Below are positions 14,001-24,894 of a stretch of DNA of 64,000 nt, in pieces. The stretch is from NCBI GenBank assembly GCA_020091685.1, contig CM034597.1, forward strand, positions 3,609,340-3,673,339. Direction: 5' to 3'. The translations under genes and the position numbers were made by a program. The DNA is from Lutjanus erythropterus (Eukaryota; Chordata; Actinopteri; Lutjaniformes; Lutjanidae). Below the pieces are notes generated by a model. It saw only the letters and a program-made list of their open reading frames with translations, was not told where the DNA came from and did no database searches. Position 1 is the first letter of the stretch, and every line of letters begins with the position of its first letter.

Positions 14001-16040
14001 ATATTAAATTCATACAAAGTACAATGAAAGTGCAGGAGATTATCATGCAGTCAATCAGTTGGGAAAACAAACTGAACTACAACAACATTATATTGTGAAA
14101 CGTGTAAATTATATAATTAAGACACTGACCAACAGTGATGATATTAGTTGCAGCCTTAGGTTGATTGCAAAACGGGTTTTTTATATAGAACCTTATTCAG
14201 TCATTAAAATATTCATGGAAGATTTAGTGAGAAATGTTAAAAAGATTCCTTTTGTAACATTAATGTGTGTTTGAATGTGTCCTCCAGCCAGCGGAAGCAG
14301 CAGAAGGACTTGTTGGCAGCGCTGCAGAAAGTCGTGGTTCCCATCTACTGCACCAGCTTCCTGGCTGTAGAGGAAGAGAAGCAGCAGAAGATCACCAGGG
14401 TAAAAAAGAAAAAACATACATACTGTACTCAGATCAGACCTGTGTGGGTGTGGATTGAAGCTGCCAACATCTTATAACATCTAGTATTTTATTCTTAGTA
14501 GTAACATAAATATCATGGGACACTAAAACTCTCCTCTTCAACCCACACATTCACATTAACTTTGTTTTGAATTTGAGGCTGTTCATTTTACGAGCCTCTG
14601 GTTGCCAGTTAATGTTATAGTGGTAAATAGTCTAATGGATATCATCATGTTAATTGAACTGTATCTTATTTTTGCTGCAGTCAAGCTGTAATACTCACTC
14701 ATTCAAATACAAACAGTTAAATATAAAGCTTTGATGGCTAAAAGATCTCTAGCACTCTCTGCTTATCCTGCTCTTCATTTCTTGAATTGTAAATAGAAGA
14801 TTCTCTACCTCTTTTTGGTTCAAATTATTTTCCACAAGTTTGAAGTAATTTCTCTCTTACTATTCCCATCTCCTCCCTCCTTCCTAGCTGTTGCAGCTTT
14901 GGGAGAAGAATGGCTATTTTGATGAGGAGACCATCCAGCAGCTCCAGAATCCGGCACTGGGTCTGGGCCAGTACCAAGTGAGTGGAATAAAACTTGAAAC
15001 TGGGCTTTCCTGCCGATACAAAGCCAGCAGGAAACACAGTCACTCAGGCGCTGGTCTATGTTTTTTTTGGCTCTTGTGCAGTCCAGACATTTTCAATAAC
15101 TCCCGAGTGTTGTACAGCCACACAGTCAAAATTTATTGACAAAAAAGATGTAAGCATTTACAAAATTATTGTTTTTTAATTTATCAAAATATTCAGCTTC
15201 TATTTATATTGTTGTTTTTTTTTGTTAAATTAAACAATTAAATGTCAGAAAATGGTGACAAATGTTACTCAGTGTTTCCCGAAGATAAAGATGACGTCCT
15301 CAAATGTCTTGTTTTGTCCACAACCCAAAGATATTCAGTTTACTGTCAGAGAGGAGTAAAGAAACCAGAAAATATTCACATTTAAGAAGCTGAAATCAGA
15401 GACTGTTGACACTTTTTCTTAAGAAATGACTCAAAATGATTAATGACTCATTAAAATCGATGCAGGTTAATTTAATAGTCAGTTAATAATGGATCAGTTG
15501 AAGCAGAGTTTAAACTTTTTTCTTTAAAAATTATCAAAACAGTTTAAGATTAATATATATTATTTGAACCATGAAACTTTGTTGAGGTTTCCTTTAATAT
15601 GACTTCCTTTTGTTGAATTCTGTCATGAAACATCATTTTGGTTGTTTATAGCACACAACGTCTGATTGGAACATTCTGAGCATTTATATGTATATAAACA
15701 TGTCATTTATCACAGCTGTAAGGTGTTGGAAAAGCTTGAAAACACTTGAAAAGAGCTTGAATTTGACTTCGGAAACTTCATTTGCAGGAACCCTGATAAG
15801 AGTGCCAGTTATGCCCATTGATGTGTGCACCTTGAAAGTTTTCCTCTGTTTGTGTCCTGTTTCAGAAAGACAAATCCCTTAATGCTTTTCATTGACCAAT
15901 AACCCCTTTGACACCCTTGTCCTCTCTCTCAGGCCTCTCTGATAACAGAATATGCTGCAGTGGTGCAGCCAATCCAGCTGGCCTTCCAGCAGCAGATTCA
16001 GGCTCTGAAGACCCAACATGAAGAGTTTGTTGCCAGCCTG

Positions 16041-16127
<87 letters not shown>

Positions 16128-19100
16128 ACGCAGCCTGCACCTGTAGCACAGATAGCTACCCCTGCTGAGCCTGAGAAGGCCCCACCCATGACCACACAAG
16201 CTGGTGAGAAGTAGACACTCCCTTAACACAAGCAGAGGCACATGAAACCACATTCATGTTTACATGACAACAAAACCAAAACATTAAGGTTCATGCACTC
16301 ACATTCTTTAACAACAATTAATAACAGTTACATTCAATATCAGTTCAGTTTGTGACCCGCTCTGCATTGGACAGTTACATTATTTGTCTGTGCTGTAACA
16401 TGTCGATGTGTGTCTGTATTGTGTGTGTCGTGTGCAGGTGATGTGAAGCCTCCCATGTCGGGTCCTCCTCCAGGAGAGTTTGACGGAGCTTCATCCAGAC
16501 CACAGGACCCCAGCAACCCCAGTGGCCCCTCAGATATCCCCTCCAACAAGCCTGCGTGGTACGACCCCCAGCCCGTGGGCCCCTGGAACCCCAACCAGCC
16601 GGTAAAGTGTTTGTATTTGTGTGTGTGTGTGTGTACTTACCGAAAAAAAGAAAGCAAGGAAAAACTTATAAAAGACACACGCATCTATAAGCCCAAAGGG
16701 ATGGTGCAAAAAGCTCCTGTGTAAAGTATTTATTTGCATTATTGGAGTGACATTTCGAGCTGCAGGCTGTTCCTCAGACTGCTTCTCATATGTAGTCATC
16801 ATCCTAAGTACCCATAATTCATCACACATCCACTACGTGATAAGAAATGAAAATACCCAACTTTTTGAGGAAATCATTTCAATTATATATTTATGTATAT
16901 TCGAAAAATAAATACAGTCCTTAAAGTTCTTATTGCTCATACACCCCTGCTCTGACAAAATGCAGATCTGTAATATATACCTTTGAATGTAGCTTGTTGA
17001 AGCCACAGGGTGATGGCGAGGTGAAAGCAGTAGCCAGTGTGGTTGAACTTATCAAAACTTGCCGCAGACAACAAAAGCTAAAGATTGCACCATTTTTCAT
17101 AGACTGAAAGCCAAGATCCCCCACAGCTGAAGCTAATTTAACACTCCGTGGACAACAGAACTTTAAGTGAGCCATCAACAACTTCATCAGCATCTTCAGG
17201 TGTTGTTGTTGTTTGTGATTAATGGGCTGTTTTCACTGTGTTGGTTGGCTTAGCATTTTAGTAGCATCAGCCAACACTCAGCCACCATACTAGTATGTCC
17301 AAATCAATAAATGCAATCAGTATTCATGAACTGCAGACTCTTAACTGGGAAATATTACAGTATGCAAGCACAGTGGTGGTAACAACATAACAGGAAGGAT
17401 ATTTCATGTTTCCTCTGCGACGCAAACAACAGCATTGCCCTGGTGACAGACCGACAGGCTGCAGGTTGTAGAGATGTTTTTGAGAGAGAAGAGGGATTTT
17501 TTACAAATGAAATGACAATTCTGTTATTACAGAGAGAGTAAAGTAAAGAAAAAGGTACCCTTAGGTACTGTTACCAAATTGCTGGCAGTGCTCATACCCT
17601 CTCTGACTTTTGTCCCTCCTCAGCCTCCTTTTGACCCAAACCAGCCTCCCCCTCCCTGCCCTCCCTGGAACAGCCACGAGGGGATGTGGGAAAACCAGAG
17701 GGACCCAGGGAACTGGAGCGGAGGGCCACCCAGAGAAGGAGGCCCCTGGAGTGGTCCCGGCGGATCCGACCCGGGCCCTCCATCTTGGAACTCGTACGAC
17801 CAGCAGCCGCCGTGGGGGAACCAGCCTGACCAACCCCCATGGGGGCAGAGGGAGCCGCCGTTTCCTCCACGCATGCAGGCATGTGGTAGATGATTCCTTT
17901 AGCTTTTATTACATTAACCACCTGTGATTACTGTCTGAATGTTTGTTCTGATGTACATTTTTACAGAGACCTCCCCACTTCAGAGGACCCTTCCCTCCCC
18001 ACCAGCAACCACCTCCTTTCAACCAGCCCCCCCCTCCACCACACAATTTTGGACGCTTCCCACCACGCTTCATGCAGGATGACTTTCCTCCCAGACACCA
18101 CTACGACAGGCCGCCGTACACCCCACATCGCTTCGACTACGCTCAGGGAGATTATCCCGGAGGTGTGACCTGATCTGTAACTTTACTTAAAGCTTCTTGT
18201 TTCTGCATCTGTAATTTTCTTACATTTCTTTTTGGTTAATAATACTGTTGTTTGGCAGACATGCCAGGTCCTCCTCCCCATCACCATCCCAACCAGAGGC
18301 TCCCTCCCCCTGGCATGGGGGCTGATCATCCTCCTTGGGGTGGAGGCCAACATCCGGATTTCGGTCCACCCCCGCACGGCTTCAATGGCCATTCGCCCCA
18401 CATGCGTCATCGGCAGCATCCGGTCCAAGATGACCCCAGTCTGGTGCCCAACGTACCCTACTTTGACCTGCCAGCTGGTCTCATGGCTCCACTGGTCAAA
18501 GTAAGTCACATGTTTCTAATCTGAGGACAAGGGCCTTAAAAATGAATCAGAGTGTTAGCAGCTGGTTAAACCTTGCAAATTATTTTGCTAGATGAAAGCC
18601 AGCATGATTGAATCCCACCAGAGGAGAAAAGAACAGCACTGGCACATTAGCAAACAGACTGTGGAAGTAGTTTAGAGCAGTCATTCCCAGAAACTGGGTC
18701 ACAAGAGATTTTATTTGGGTCGCCATGTAAATGGACTATGGAAGAAATTCAGCAAATTTAAGATTAATATAGTATGCCTTTTATAAAGCATTTAAACTGT
18801 ATTTTTTATGGGTGAGAAGAAAAAATGAGAGCCTGTTTATTCCACCTAAATGCACTTATTCTGTCTCATTTATGAAGAAGCTAAAACATTTTATCTTGTT
18901 TTCCTGATCAGAGGAAGTAAAAACAATGATATGGCCTGTTAAATATTGAACATGTGTATATATTTTCAATAATATGGGAAAAAAGACCAGGAATGTCCAT
19001 TAATACACAAATGAACTCTTCCCATGATTTAGAGATTAAGGTCTGTTGTTGTGAACTGGGTCAGGATGGTTTGTCATTTTTAAAAAGTTGGTCCCCAGTA

Positions 19101-22100
19101 AAAATTTTGGGAAAACTGGTTTAAAGAACACTTTTCAAGACAAGTTGGAAAACAGACTGAATGAGGACTATCAGTAACTTATGGAGTAAAAATCACTAAT
19201 TTTATTATAATAATTGTAAAGATCATCCAAGTCTGCCACAGCACTGTTGTTCTCAAAATGGAAAAGACTGATCCACTACCAGCACAGTTCAGAAGTGGCT
19301 CATTAGACTCACAACTGTCAGACCTACATGTCTCATGATCCTCCTTTTTCTGTTGCTCAGCTTGAGGACTGTGATTATAAACCTCTGGACCCTAAAGACA
19401 TCCGGCTCCCCCCTCCCATGCCTCCCAGTGACCGGCTGCTAGCTGCTGTGGAAGCTTTCTACAGCCCTCCATCCCACGATCGGCCAAGGAACAGGTACAT
19501 ACACCTCAACAAATCAGACTTAAATTATAACCGGACGTTGGTTGAAATTCTTTAGAACTGACTAACTGATCGATCCTTTTAAGGGATGAAAACAAGATGT
19601 AAGCACTTGTCTGTCTTTTGGACATTTCACATGAATTTGACCTGAGTGACAGTTGTAAGCTGCCACTGGTGAGCTTGGATGTCAGTAGTTGTGTAACAGC
19701 AGCAGTTATCCAGCTTGTGAGTTTGCTGTAGGTCAGAGCTTACCACTGTTCTGTGGTTTGTTCCTCCACCAGTGAAGGCTGGGAGCAGAACGGCCTGTAC
19801 GAGTTCTTCAGGGCCAAAATGAGAGCCAGGAGGAAAAAGGGACAGGAGAAACGCAACAGGTGAGCCTCCTCTTCATTTGGATCCTTCTCTCTGGTGCTGT
19901 CTTTTTATTCTGAGTTTACAGCCCGTGTTTGGACTTTGTAATTGTCAGATTGCAGTCTGTATGTTCATTCTGCTCAAAGTTACTGGCTATTCCCACATGT
20001 CACTGTGGTGTATTAAGTGATGGAGACACGTTGTTGTGTTTATTTAATCCTCCCTCTCTCTCTGTGGCTCCCTCCTTCCAGTGGTCGTGGAGGCAGTCGC
20101 TCCAGGAGTCACTCTCGCAGCAGAGGAAGGTCTTCGTCTCACTCTAGCTCTCGTTCCTCCAAGTCCTCCCGGTCCCGATCACGATCATCTCGCTCCCGCT
20201 CCCGCAGCCGCTCCCGCTCCTACTCACGATCCAGGTCTGTTCTTTATTTTTCGATGACTCATTCCAGTTTTTCAAGCACTGTCTGTTGGGCTGCGTGTTT
20301 TCTGCTAAGCACCGAAAAATCTTCTTGATCCATCTTTTGGTTTCTAACCACTGACTGCAGCTCCGTCTTGTGCTGCTCAGAGTCATCTTAATCCTTGAAA
20401 ATGTTTGAATTTTAATGTAGTGTTTTCAGGGTTGAAAAGTACAATAAATTACTTTCTGACTTAAAAGTTCACTTTTAGATAAAGAAATAAAATAACTAAG
20501 AGAGAGCCTAATTGCTTTTGTGTTCCGCACAAAATGTAGACGCTCGAGCCCTGCTTGTCCCTCTGCACTTGTGGCTACAGTTAGTGTGATCTGTCAGTCT
20601 TTGTTGATGTGTGCAGTGAGTGGAAGTCAAAGTTATTTGTCTAGTAAGTGATTTTGTGATTGTTTTATGATGGCTCAGTCGGGTTATATAGGATCCAAAG
20701 TTTCGAGACGTAAATTTTGTTGTTTTTTTCTTTTATTTGTCACCCCTCTGTAGAGTTATATCATGAAACAGAATTTTGGTTGTTTATAGCACCATAACAT
20801 CTGATTTAATGTGATGAAAAATCAAAATAGGGCCAGATCATTTTAAGCATATCTATGTATATAAATATGTAATTTACCACAGATGTTAGATGCAGGAAAA
20901 TGCTTGAAAAGTGCTTGAATTTGATTTAGGAAAAGGTGTAGGAACCCTAAATTTAGCTCTTGGAACTCGTCCCCAAAAGCTCACACAGCCTCACAGGATG
21001 TCATCTTGAGCTTTGGGAAACACTGATCAACATTTTTCACCATTTTCTGCCAATTCATGGACCAAACAACTAACCGATTACTGGAGAAAATAATCAACAA
21101 TGAAAATAATTGTTAGTTGCAGCCTTTCTGACATGCCTAAACCTGCCACTGTTCAGGTCCAGAAGTAGATCCAGGTCGTCCCGCAGTCACTCTCGCTCCA
21201 GATCCAGATCCCGTTCACATTCACCTGCCAAGAGACGACGTGGCCCCAAATCCCGGAGCTCTTCCCCACCGTAAGTCCTTCTCACTGCTCTTTTGATAAG
21301 GTGCTTTCATTTTTCTCTTTTACTGTGGTATTAAAGTGCACCTCTCCTGCTCCTCACAGCTCCACATCAGTGTTGGGCGCCCCTCCCTCCAAACTGTCTG
21401 CAGACACCAGGCTAGGGGAGGAGAACAAGGGCCATCAGCTGCTGATGAAGATGGGTACGCTCTGTCTTTTTCTCTCTGGAGGTTTTCCATCCTGAAATAT
21501 ACAAGCTGTTTTTCAGAGTAACATGAACCAGGTGCTGTGTACACTGATGTTTAGCTGTCCTTCTGTTCCTGTGTTGTCCTGTCTGCTGTAGGCTGGAGTG
21601 GTTCAGGTGGTTTGGGGGCCAAAGAACAGGGCATCCAGGACCCCATCAAAGGAGGAGACGTCAGGGATAAATGGGACCAGTATAAAGGTGTGGGGGTGTC
21701 ACTGGACGACCCTTATGAGAACTATCGCAGGAACAAGAGCTACAACTTTGTCGCCCGCATGAAGGCACGAGAGGAAGGTACATGCACAGTCCTCCATCCT
21801 GCTGACAATTAATTGCCAAGTCTGCCTTGTCAAATATTACACAGTATTTTATTTTGGATGACATTTACATTTTCACAACAGCACAGTGTTCTCTATTAAT
21901 GAGGCAAGAACTGGGAAAAAGGGTATTGGATTGAACCTCAGTCAGGCAAGCAAACTTGCCACCCTTTGGCAAAATTTGCCATTTTGAAACCAAAATAGTT
22001 CACATACATGAGTCGTGCACATCTGATGTGAAGTATTTTTATTGGGGGGGGGGGTTGCTAATCTACCTGTGGAGGAACATTAGTGCGCCAAATGCCTGCA

Positions 22101-23448
22101 GCCAATCGATTCACATGTCATAATACAGCCCTAGTAATGCTACAAGCGAACTCAAGTGGATGGAAGGCGATGTCACAGCAGCGCCGCTAGTATTCTCTCC
22201 CTCTGCAGAGGTGTAAGTGAGGTCAGCCTTGTTTCTGTGTAGCTATGAAGCAGTTTATTCACTGTTCAATCCCAACAGCTCTTTGTGCTCTTTCCAACCT
22301 CGTTAATTAGTCTCTTGTTCTCCTTATTGCTTTGAAACAGGAAACAGGAATGTCAAGAACATCACTGTTGTTATTGACCAAATAAAACAGGTTGTAGGTG
22401 AATCAAGTGCACAAACCTTGGTACAAATAGAACCAGGGCAAGCAGTTTTTCAAACAGGCAACATGTTGCTCAGCCTGTTCATCTTGGTCGACAGAAACAA
22501 TGAGCTGTTCACTCGCCTGCATCACCTCCAGTTGGGAAGCTCGCTGCACGTTAGGAAACAGTGACAGTCTTTGACCCGCTGTGTGAAAAAAGCTTAAACG
22601 AAGCTGCCACAGGAAGCCTGAGGGAAGAGATCAGACAGGAGGAAACAAGAATTGTTAGCAAGCCGGCTAACATTGCATTACCATTTCTGTTTTCTTGCAG
22701 CAAACAATAAATACATGTTATGTGTAGAACACATACAGCTGGCTCTGATCAAAGCAGAAGAAAACAGGACAAAACTTGCTTGCAATCACTGTTTATGATA
22801 TCTTAAGGTTTGATTTTAATAATTTGAGTGTTCTCTTATATTGGTCAATATCACATTTGGAGCATTGATACTGATCCTTGATCGTCAATTAAATGCAACT
22901 TTTGCTCTCAGGTTATTCTAATGAATTCTTATTAATTATCCTGCAGGGGAGGACAGAGTAACACTTACATTTTAAACAATCATGGTCAAAAAATCCTAAT
23001 TTTGATTTAATAATAAATTGATAATTGTCTAGTATATGCTTTGCTGTCATCTAAATCTCAGTTTTGTTCCATTTTCTTCTGCTTTTGGATCAGAGCTGCT
23101 CATGCATGAATTTACATAATGTAAATATTTATTTGTAATACTTGGTAATACTCTGTTATCTTGTGACCAGCACCAGAGTAATCCTAAAAGTCACCAAAAA
23201 AAAAGCATTTAGTAGCTTATTAAAAAAAGACAAAAAACCTCCAGGGGTACATTACCTCAGGCGCTACTAGCAGGTTTGTGTTTTTATCCGCTCACATGTC
23301 CTTCTTGCATTTTTCACTCCTGACCAGTTTGCCTATCTACTCTTCTTTATACCTTTCAAACTGATTTCATTTGTGTGAAACTAATTCTCATAATTCTTTT
23401 CTTCATTCAGTCAATCGGGAACCTCAGGAGGCCCCTTCAACTGACTGA
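3078..23448 (+). CDS. cherp: Calcium homeostasis endoplasmic reticulum protein (CHERP), complete
   Basis: CHERP is an SR-related protein of the U2 snRNP environment that affects alternative splicing; it was first described through ER calcium release. Twenty exons were read by eye: 3078-3102, 4916-5089, 8934-8972, 11887-12056, 12707-12844, 12956-13107, 14288-14399, 14888-14977, 15933-16203, 16438-16601, 17624-17878, 17967-18162, 18259-18500, 19361-19494, 19773-19859, 20082-20234, 21157-21270, 21360-21454, 21592-21777, 23411-23448. They sum to 2835 nt, 944 residues plus stop (the human protein is about 916). All phases agree and no frameshift was seen. Order: SURP (about 10-62), proline-rich DELIQQ segment, CID (about 137-300), 28 glutamines (338-365), Pro/Trp/His-rich middle, RS region (about 750-840), G-patch (about 859-910). 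All introns are GT-AG except intron 11, which is GC-AG. The start was chosen because MDIPNPPEDQELRN matches the family N-terminus. Confidence 0.96.
3103..4915 (+). other. cherp intron 1, no gene or repeat recognised
   Basis: AT-rich intron. Small open frames are random. No element boundaries were recognised. Confidence 0.6.
5693..6494. mobile_element. Probable non-autonomous DNA transposon in cherp intron 2
   Basis: TAGGGCTGGGTATGGAACC at the left faces GGTTCTAGAACC...GCCCAGCCC at the right, giving imperfect inverted ends (GGGCTGGG). No coding potential was recognised. Its interior (about 5930-6170) is related in inverted orientation to 22270-22540. Confidence 0.5.
6495..8933 (+). other. Rest of cherp intron 2, nothing recognised
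   Basis: AT-rich with a few short tandem stretches. Open frames up to 116 codons show no recognisable domain. Confidence 0.5.
8934..8972 (+). CDS. cherp: cherp exon 3: 39-nt exon, phase 1-1
   Basis: Flanked by TTTCTCCACTTAG and GTATTT, it encodes about 13 residues (HPSTHDGEEYKSE) and joins exon 2 and exon 4 in frame. Because it is symmetrical (39 nt), skipping also keeps the frame, changing a GAT codon to CAT at the junction. I do not recall this segment from mammalian CHERP, so use and conservation are inferred from phase and splice sites. Confidence 0.7.
9660..10417. mobile_element. hAT-type MITE with 8-bp target duplication
   Basis: Begins CAGGGGTCTGCAACCT and ends AGGTTACAGACCCCTG, a 16-bp terminal inverted repeat. 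Flanks are CATTAGAC (9652-9659) and CCTTAGAC (10418-10425), an 8-bp duplication with one mismatch, as expected of hAT insertions. The interior is a long imperfect palindrome (ATAGATTTTTGAG and CAACTCAAAC motifs recur inverted). No transposase. It lies in cherp intron 3. Confidence 0.88.
10418..11886 (+). other. Rest of cherp intron 3
   Basis: Around 10640-10830 there is a GC-richer stretch, and 10840-11006 resembles the MITE at 24895-25316 (shared GGAGAA-TCGG-TTTCTCTGTCAAT and CACATGAAAAATG motifs). Nothing else was recognised. Confidence 0.45.
11887..12056 (+). CDS. cherp: cherp exon 4: proline-rich segment and DELIQQ helix
   Basis: Encodes a run of prolines (VPPPPVQMIVPPPIPPP) and then the strongly conserved DELIQQSQWNLQQQEQH. 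The acceptor is TTTTTACAG and the donor CAG|GTAAAG; it ends in phase 0. Confidence 0.92.
12410..12615 (+). repeat. Dispersed repeat family D, fragment 1
   Basis: Shares AAAGTGCTTGAATTTG, the TGTATGTAAATA block and the GGAAAAGGTGT-like end with 15615-15800 and 20427-20949. Confidence 0.65.
12707..14977 (+). CDS. cherp: cherp exons 5-8: CID-like domain
   Basis: Exons 12707-12844, 12956-13107, 14288-14399 and 14888-14977 encode a CID fold, the RNA polymerase II CTD-interacting type of helical repeat. Landmarks are FDNLLQPIIDTCTKDAIS, AGKNWMFNNAK, RNRITADGAHFELRLHLIYL, NDVLHHCQRKQ, VVVPIYCTSFLAVEE and LLQLWEKNGYF. Phases are 0, 2, 0, 0. All match the vertebrate family closely. Confidence 0.95.
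13254..13995 (+). repeat. hAT-like repeat, family A (copy in cherp intron 6)
   Basis: Starts CAGGGTTGGGAGGG, includes TAGGGCTGCAACTAA near 13438, a TGACGTCCTCAAATG block at about 13549 and GTGTGCACTGTGCATGG at about 13923. The distal terminus is degraded. Confidence 0.75.
15235..15500 (+). repeat. Family A internal fragment
   Basis: Matches the middle of family A: TGTCAGAAAATGGTGA, TGACGTCCTCAAATGTCTTG, GAGGAGTAAAGAAACCAG, CATTTAAGAAGCTGAAATC. Both ends are missing. Confidence 0.75.
15615..15800 (+). repeat. Dispersed repeat family D, fragment 2
   Basis: Shares GTTGTTTATAGCAC, ATGTATATAAA and GAGCTTGAATTTGACTT with the fuller copy at 20427-20949. Confidence 0.65.
15933..16601 (+). CDS. cherp: cherp exons 9-10: helical linker, polyglutamine tract, proline-rich stretch
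   Basis: Exon 9 (15933-16203) gives AAVVQPIQLAFQQQIQALK, then 28 glutamine codons at 16044-16127, mostly CAG with a CAA patch in the middle. Exon 10 (16438-16601) gives a PPPGEFDG and NKPAWYDPQP stretch. The tract is longer than the human one I recall; its length is likely polymorphic. Confidence 0.93.
16044..16127 (+). repeat. cherp: CAG/CAA trinucleotide repeat in coding sequence
   Basis: Twenty-eight in-frame glutamine codons in cherp exon 9. A CAACAACAACAA patch interrupts the CAG run, which tends to stabilise such tracts. Antisense frames give poly-Leu, poly-Ala and poly-Cys artefacts. Confidence 0.97.
16602..17623 (+). other. cherp intron 10, nothing recognised
   Basis: Contains a short (GT)n run at about 16617-16634. 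No repeat family or exon was recognised. Confidence 0.5.
17624..18500 (+). CDS. cherp: cherp exons 11-13: Pro/Gly/Trp/His-rich middle
   Basis: Exons 17624-17878, 17967-18162 and 18259-18500 encode low-complexity sequence ending in the conserved block DDPSLVPNVPYFDLPAGLMA. Other landmarks are FPPRFMQDDFPPRH and PDFGPPPHGFNG. Exon 11 ends CAG|GCATGT, a GC-AG intron; the family match on both sides (RMQ then RPPHFRG) leaves no alternative in frame. Confidence 0.93.
18677..19120 (+). repeat. hAT-like repeat, family B (intron 13 of cherp)
   Basis: Begins CAGTCATTCCCAGAAACTGG and ends near TTTTGGGAAAACTGG, an imperfect inverted terminus. The interior matches 54838-55360 (GACTATGGAAGAAATTC, GCACTTATTCTGTCTCATTT). 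Confidence 0.7.
19361..21270 (+). CDS. cherp: cherp exons 14-17: conserved linker and RS region
   Basis: Exons 19361-19494 and 19773-19859 encode PLDPKDIRLPPPMPPS, LLAAVEAFYSPPSHDRPRN and EGWEQNGLYEFFRAKMRAR. Exons 20082-20234 and 21157-21270 encode dense Arg-Ser dipeptides ending in a basic RRRGPKSRSSSP-like tail. RS regions are phosphorylated and drive nuclear speckle localisation. Phases 2, 2, 2, 2. Confidence 0.93.
20427..20949. repeat. Dispersed repeat family D, near-complete copy (intron 16 of cherp)
   Basis: Begins CAGGGTTGAAAAGTAC and ends AGGAACCCTA, a short inverted terminus of hAT style. No target duplication is visible at the ends chosen. Fragments of the family occur in two other cherp introns. 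Confidence 0.6.
21000..21128 (-). repeat. Family A fragment
   Basis: Reverse-orientation terminal part: TGATCAACATTTTTCACCAT, TGGACCAAACAACTAA, TTGTTAGTTGCAGCC. Confidence 0.7.
21360..23448 (+). CDS. cherp: cherp exons 18-20: G-patch and C-terminal tail
   Basis: Exons 21360-21454 and 21592-21777 encode the G-patch (GHQLLMKMGWSGSGGLG) and the invariant IQDPIKGGDVRDKWDQYKG and DDPYENYRRNKSY segments. G-patches in this family contact DEAH-box helicases. Exon 20 (23411-23448) adds VNREPQEAPSTD and stop TGA. This tail is longer than the mammalian ending I recall (ARDECK), so it may be fish-specific. Confidence 0.9.
21895..22640 (-). repeat. Dispersed repeat in cherp intron 19
   Basis: Blocks such as CGTTAATTAGTCTCTTGTTC (about 22300) and GAGCTGTTCACTCGC (about 22500) are reverse complements of sequence in the intron 2 element at 5940-6160, so the two are copies in opposite orientation. 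Ends not defined. Confidence 0.5.
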
Positions 23449-24480
23449 TGTCATCACAATGGTGTCAAACAATCTCCCCGCCTTCCCCGCTCGCCACGTC
23501 CACCAAGGAGCTGAATTTCACTCTGTTTTGTGCCCAGGATTCTAGTCAACAGTCCCAAGATCCTTCTTTTGTCCTCAGAGACCAGAGTGACAACAACAAA
23601 GTACCACCACGCCTGTGAAGGCTGAGGAGGAGTCCAAGGCCTTTATGATCACCGCTTCGGTTGAGATATGGACGAGTCTGTCCACACAGAAAGCTTCAGC
23701 ACAAACACCAGTAACACTGCAGGAGTTTTCATTCAGCAGACACTGTGTGCAGGCTGATATCAGAGGGTTCGCTCAGTCTGTGCCTGAACATTTCACATAA
23801 CCTGCAGACAAAAAATGAGACAAATGGTTAAAAATTGAGTGTCAGAGTAGTAGTCTGGACACTCTTTGATTATATACATGTCAACAGTTGATTGAGGAAG
23901 TGTGCTCAGTTATTCTCATTTAGGTTTCACACAGTTGTTTTCATTCTTCTCTCCCAAGTTGCTCAGTTAAATTGCCGCTATACCCAAACAAATCCTCAAT
24001 TCCTGTATTTTCAGATGATATTGAAAATTATTTTATTTTTTAAGAATTTTCTCAAAAAACCCTACCTAAGTTTTTCTTACTGTGACGTCTCAAAACTTCT
24101 GCAAATAACACTGAAGATGTGTATCTGGCTAGATCTCACTAGGAGTGAGAGGAAACTGACCTTTGTGGACAAAAGGTAGAAAAAGAAGGTATGGCGGCTC
24201 CTCCTTTAAGTCTTGTTGGTTTTTCGCTGCTGATTATTGTGATACTTTTTCATGTAATGATTTCTGCTCTGAACATACACATGTGCGTCTGTCATTTAGT
24301 TGTAGTGTGAAAATAAATCCCACAAAACAAAAAGTTAGGATTATGAAACAAGTTGTATTATTTCTCCACAAACACACTGTAGAGACAAAACCCGAATAAA
24401 CAGAACTCTGATTCAGAAATGTGCCTTTTCTTTGATTACATAAGGAAAGTGCAGCAAAATAAAGCTTTTCTTTTGACAGG
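23449..24480 (+). terminator. cherp: cherp 3' UTR with candidate poly(A) signals
   Basis: AATAAA occurs at 24312-24317, 24395-24400 and 24458-24463. Which is used cannot be told from sequence. No exon of another gene was recognised here. Confidence 0.5.
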
Positions 24481-24894
24481 CATTAGATGAGAGGATTCTT
24501 CATCTTTTTCAGATGCACAGTGCCTGAATGTACATGTTCCATCACTCTGATAACTTAGTTTATCTCCATGTGTCCATCTCCAGTCTTTTTTCATTTTTGT
24601 CATATTTCTTGAAATGAAGAAGGGAAGATGTGCATCTGCTAAAATGTGTTTGTGGTGTAGACAGAAAAGAAACAAAGGTTAGTATCTTCTAATTTGATTT
24701 TGGTCATTTGTTTTAGGTCTAAGTTAAAAGTCTCCCTCACTGTCTTATAATTGTGATGTAAAAAGTCAAAATTTCCTGCTTTATTTAATAATACTTTTTA
24801 AAAAGTATTTTCCAGGCTTCTTGACTTCATTGTGTGGCTGACATTGATGGTTTATAGTTTTTCTTAAATCAGCTGTGTATGTTAATATGATTCT

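Noticed and set aside
15879-16253. Minus-strand poly-Leu, poly-Ala and poly-Cys frames
   Set aside because: Antisense of the cherp CAG tract.
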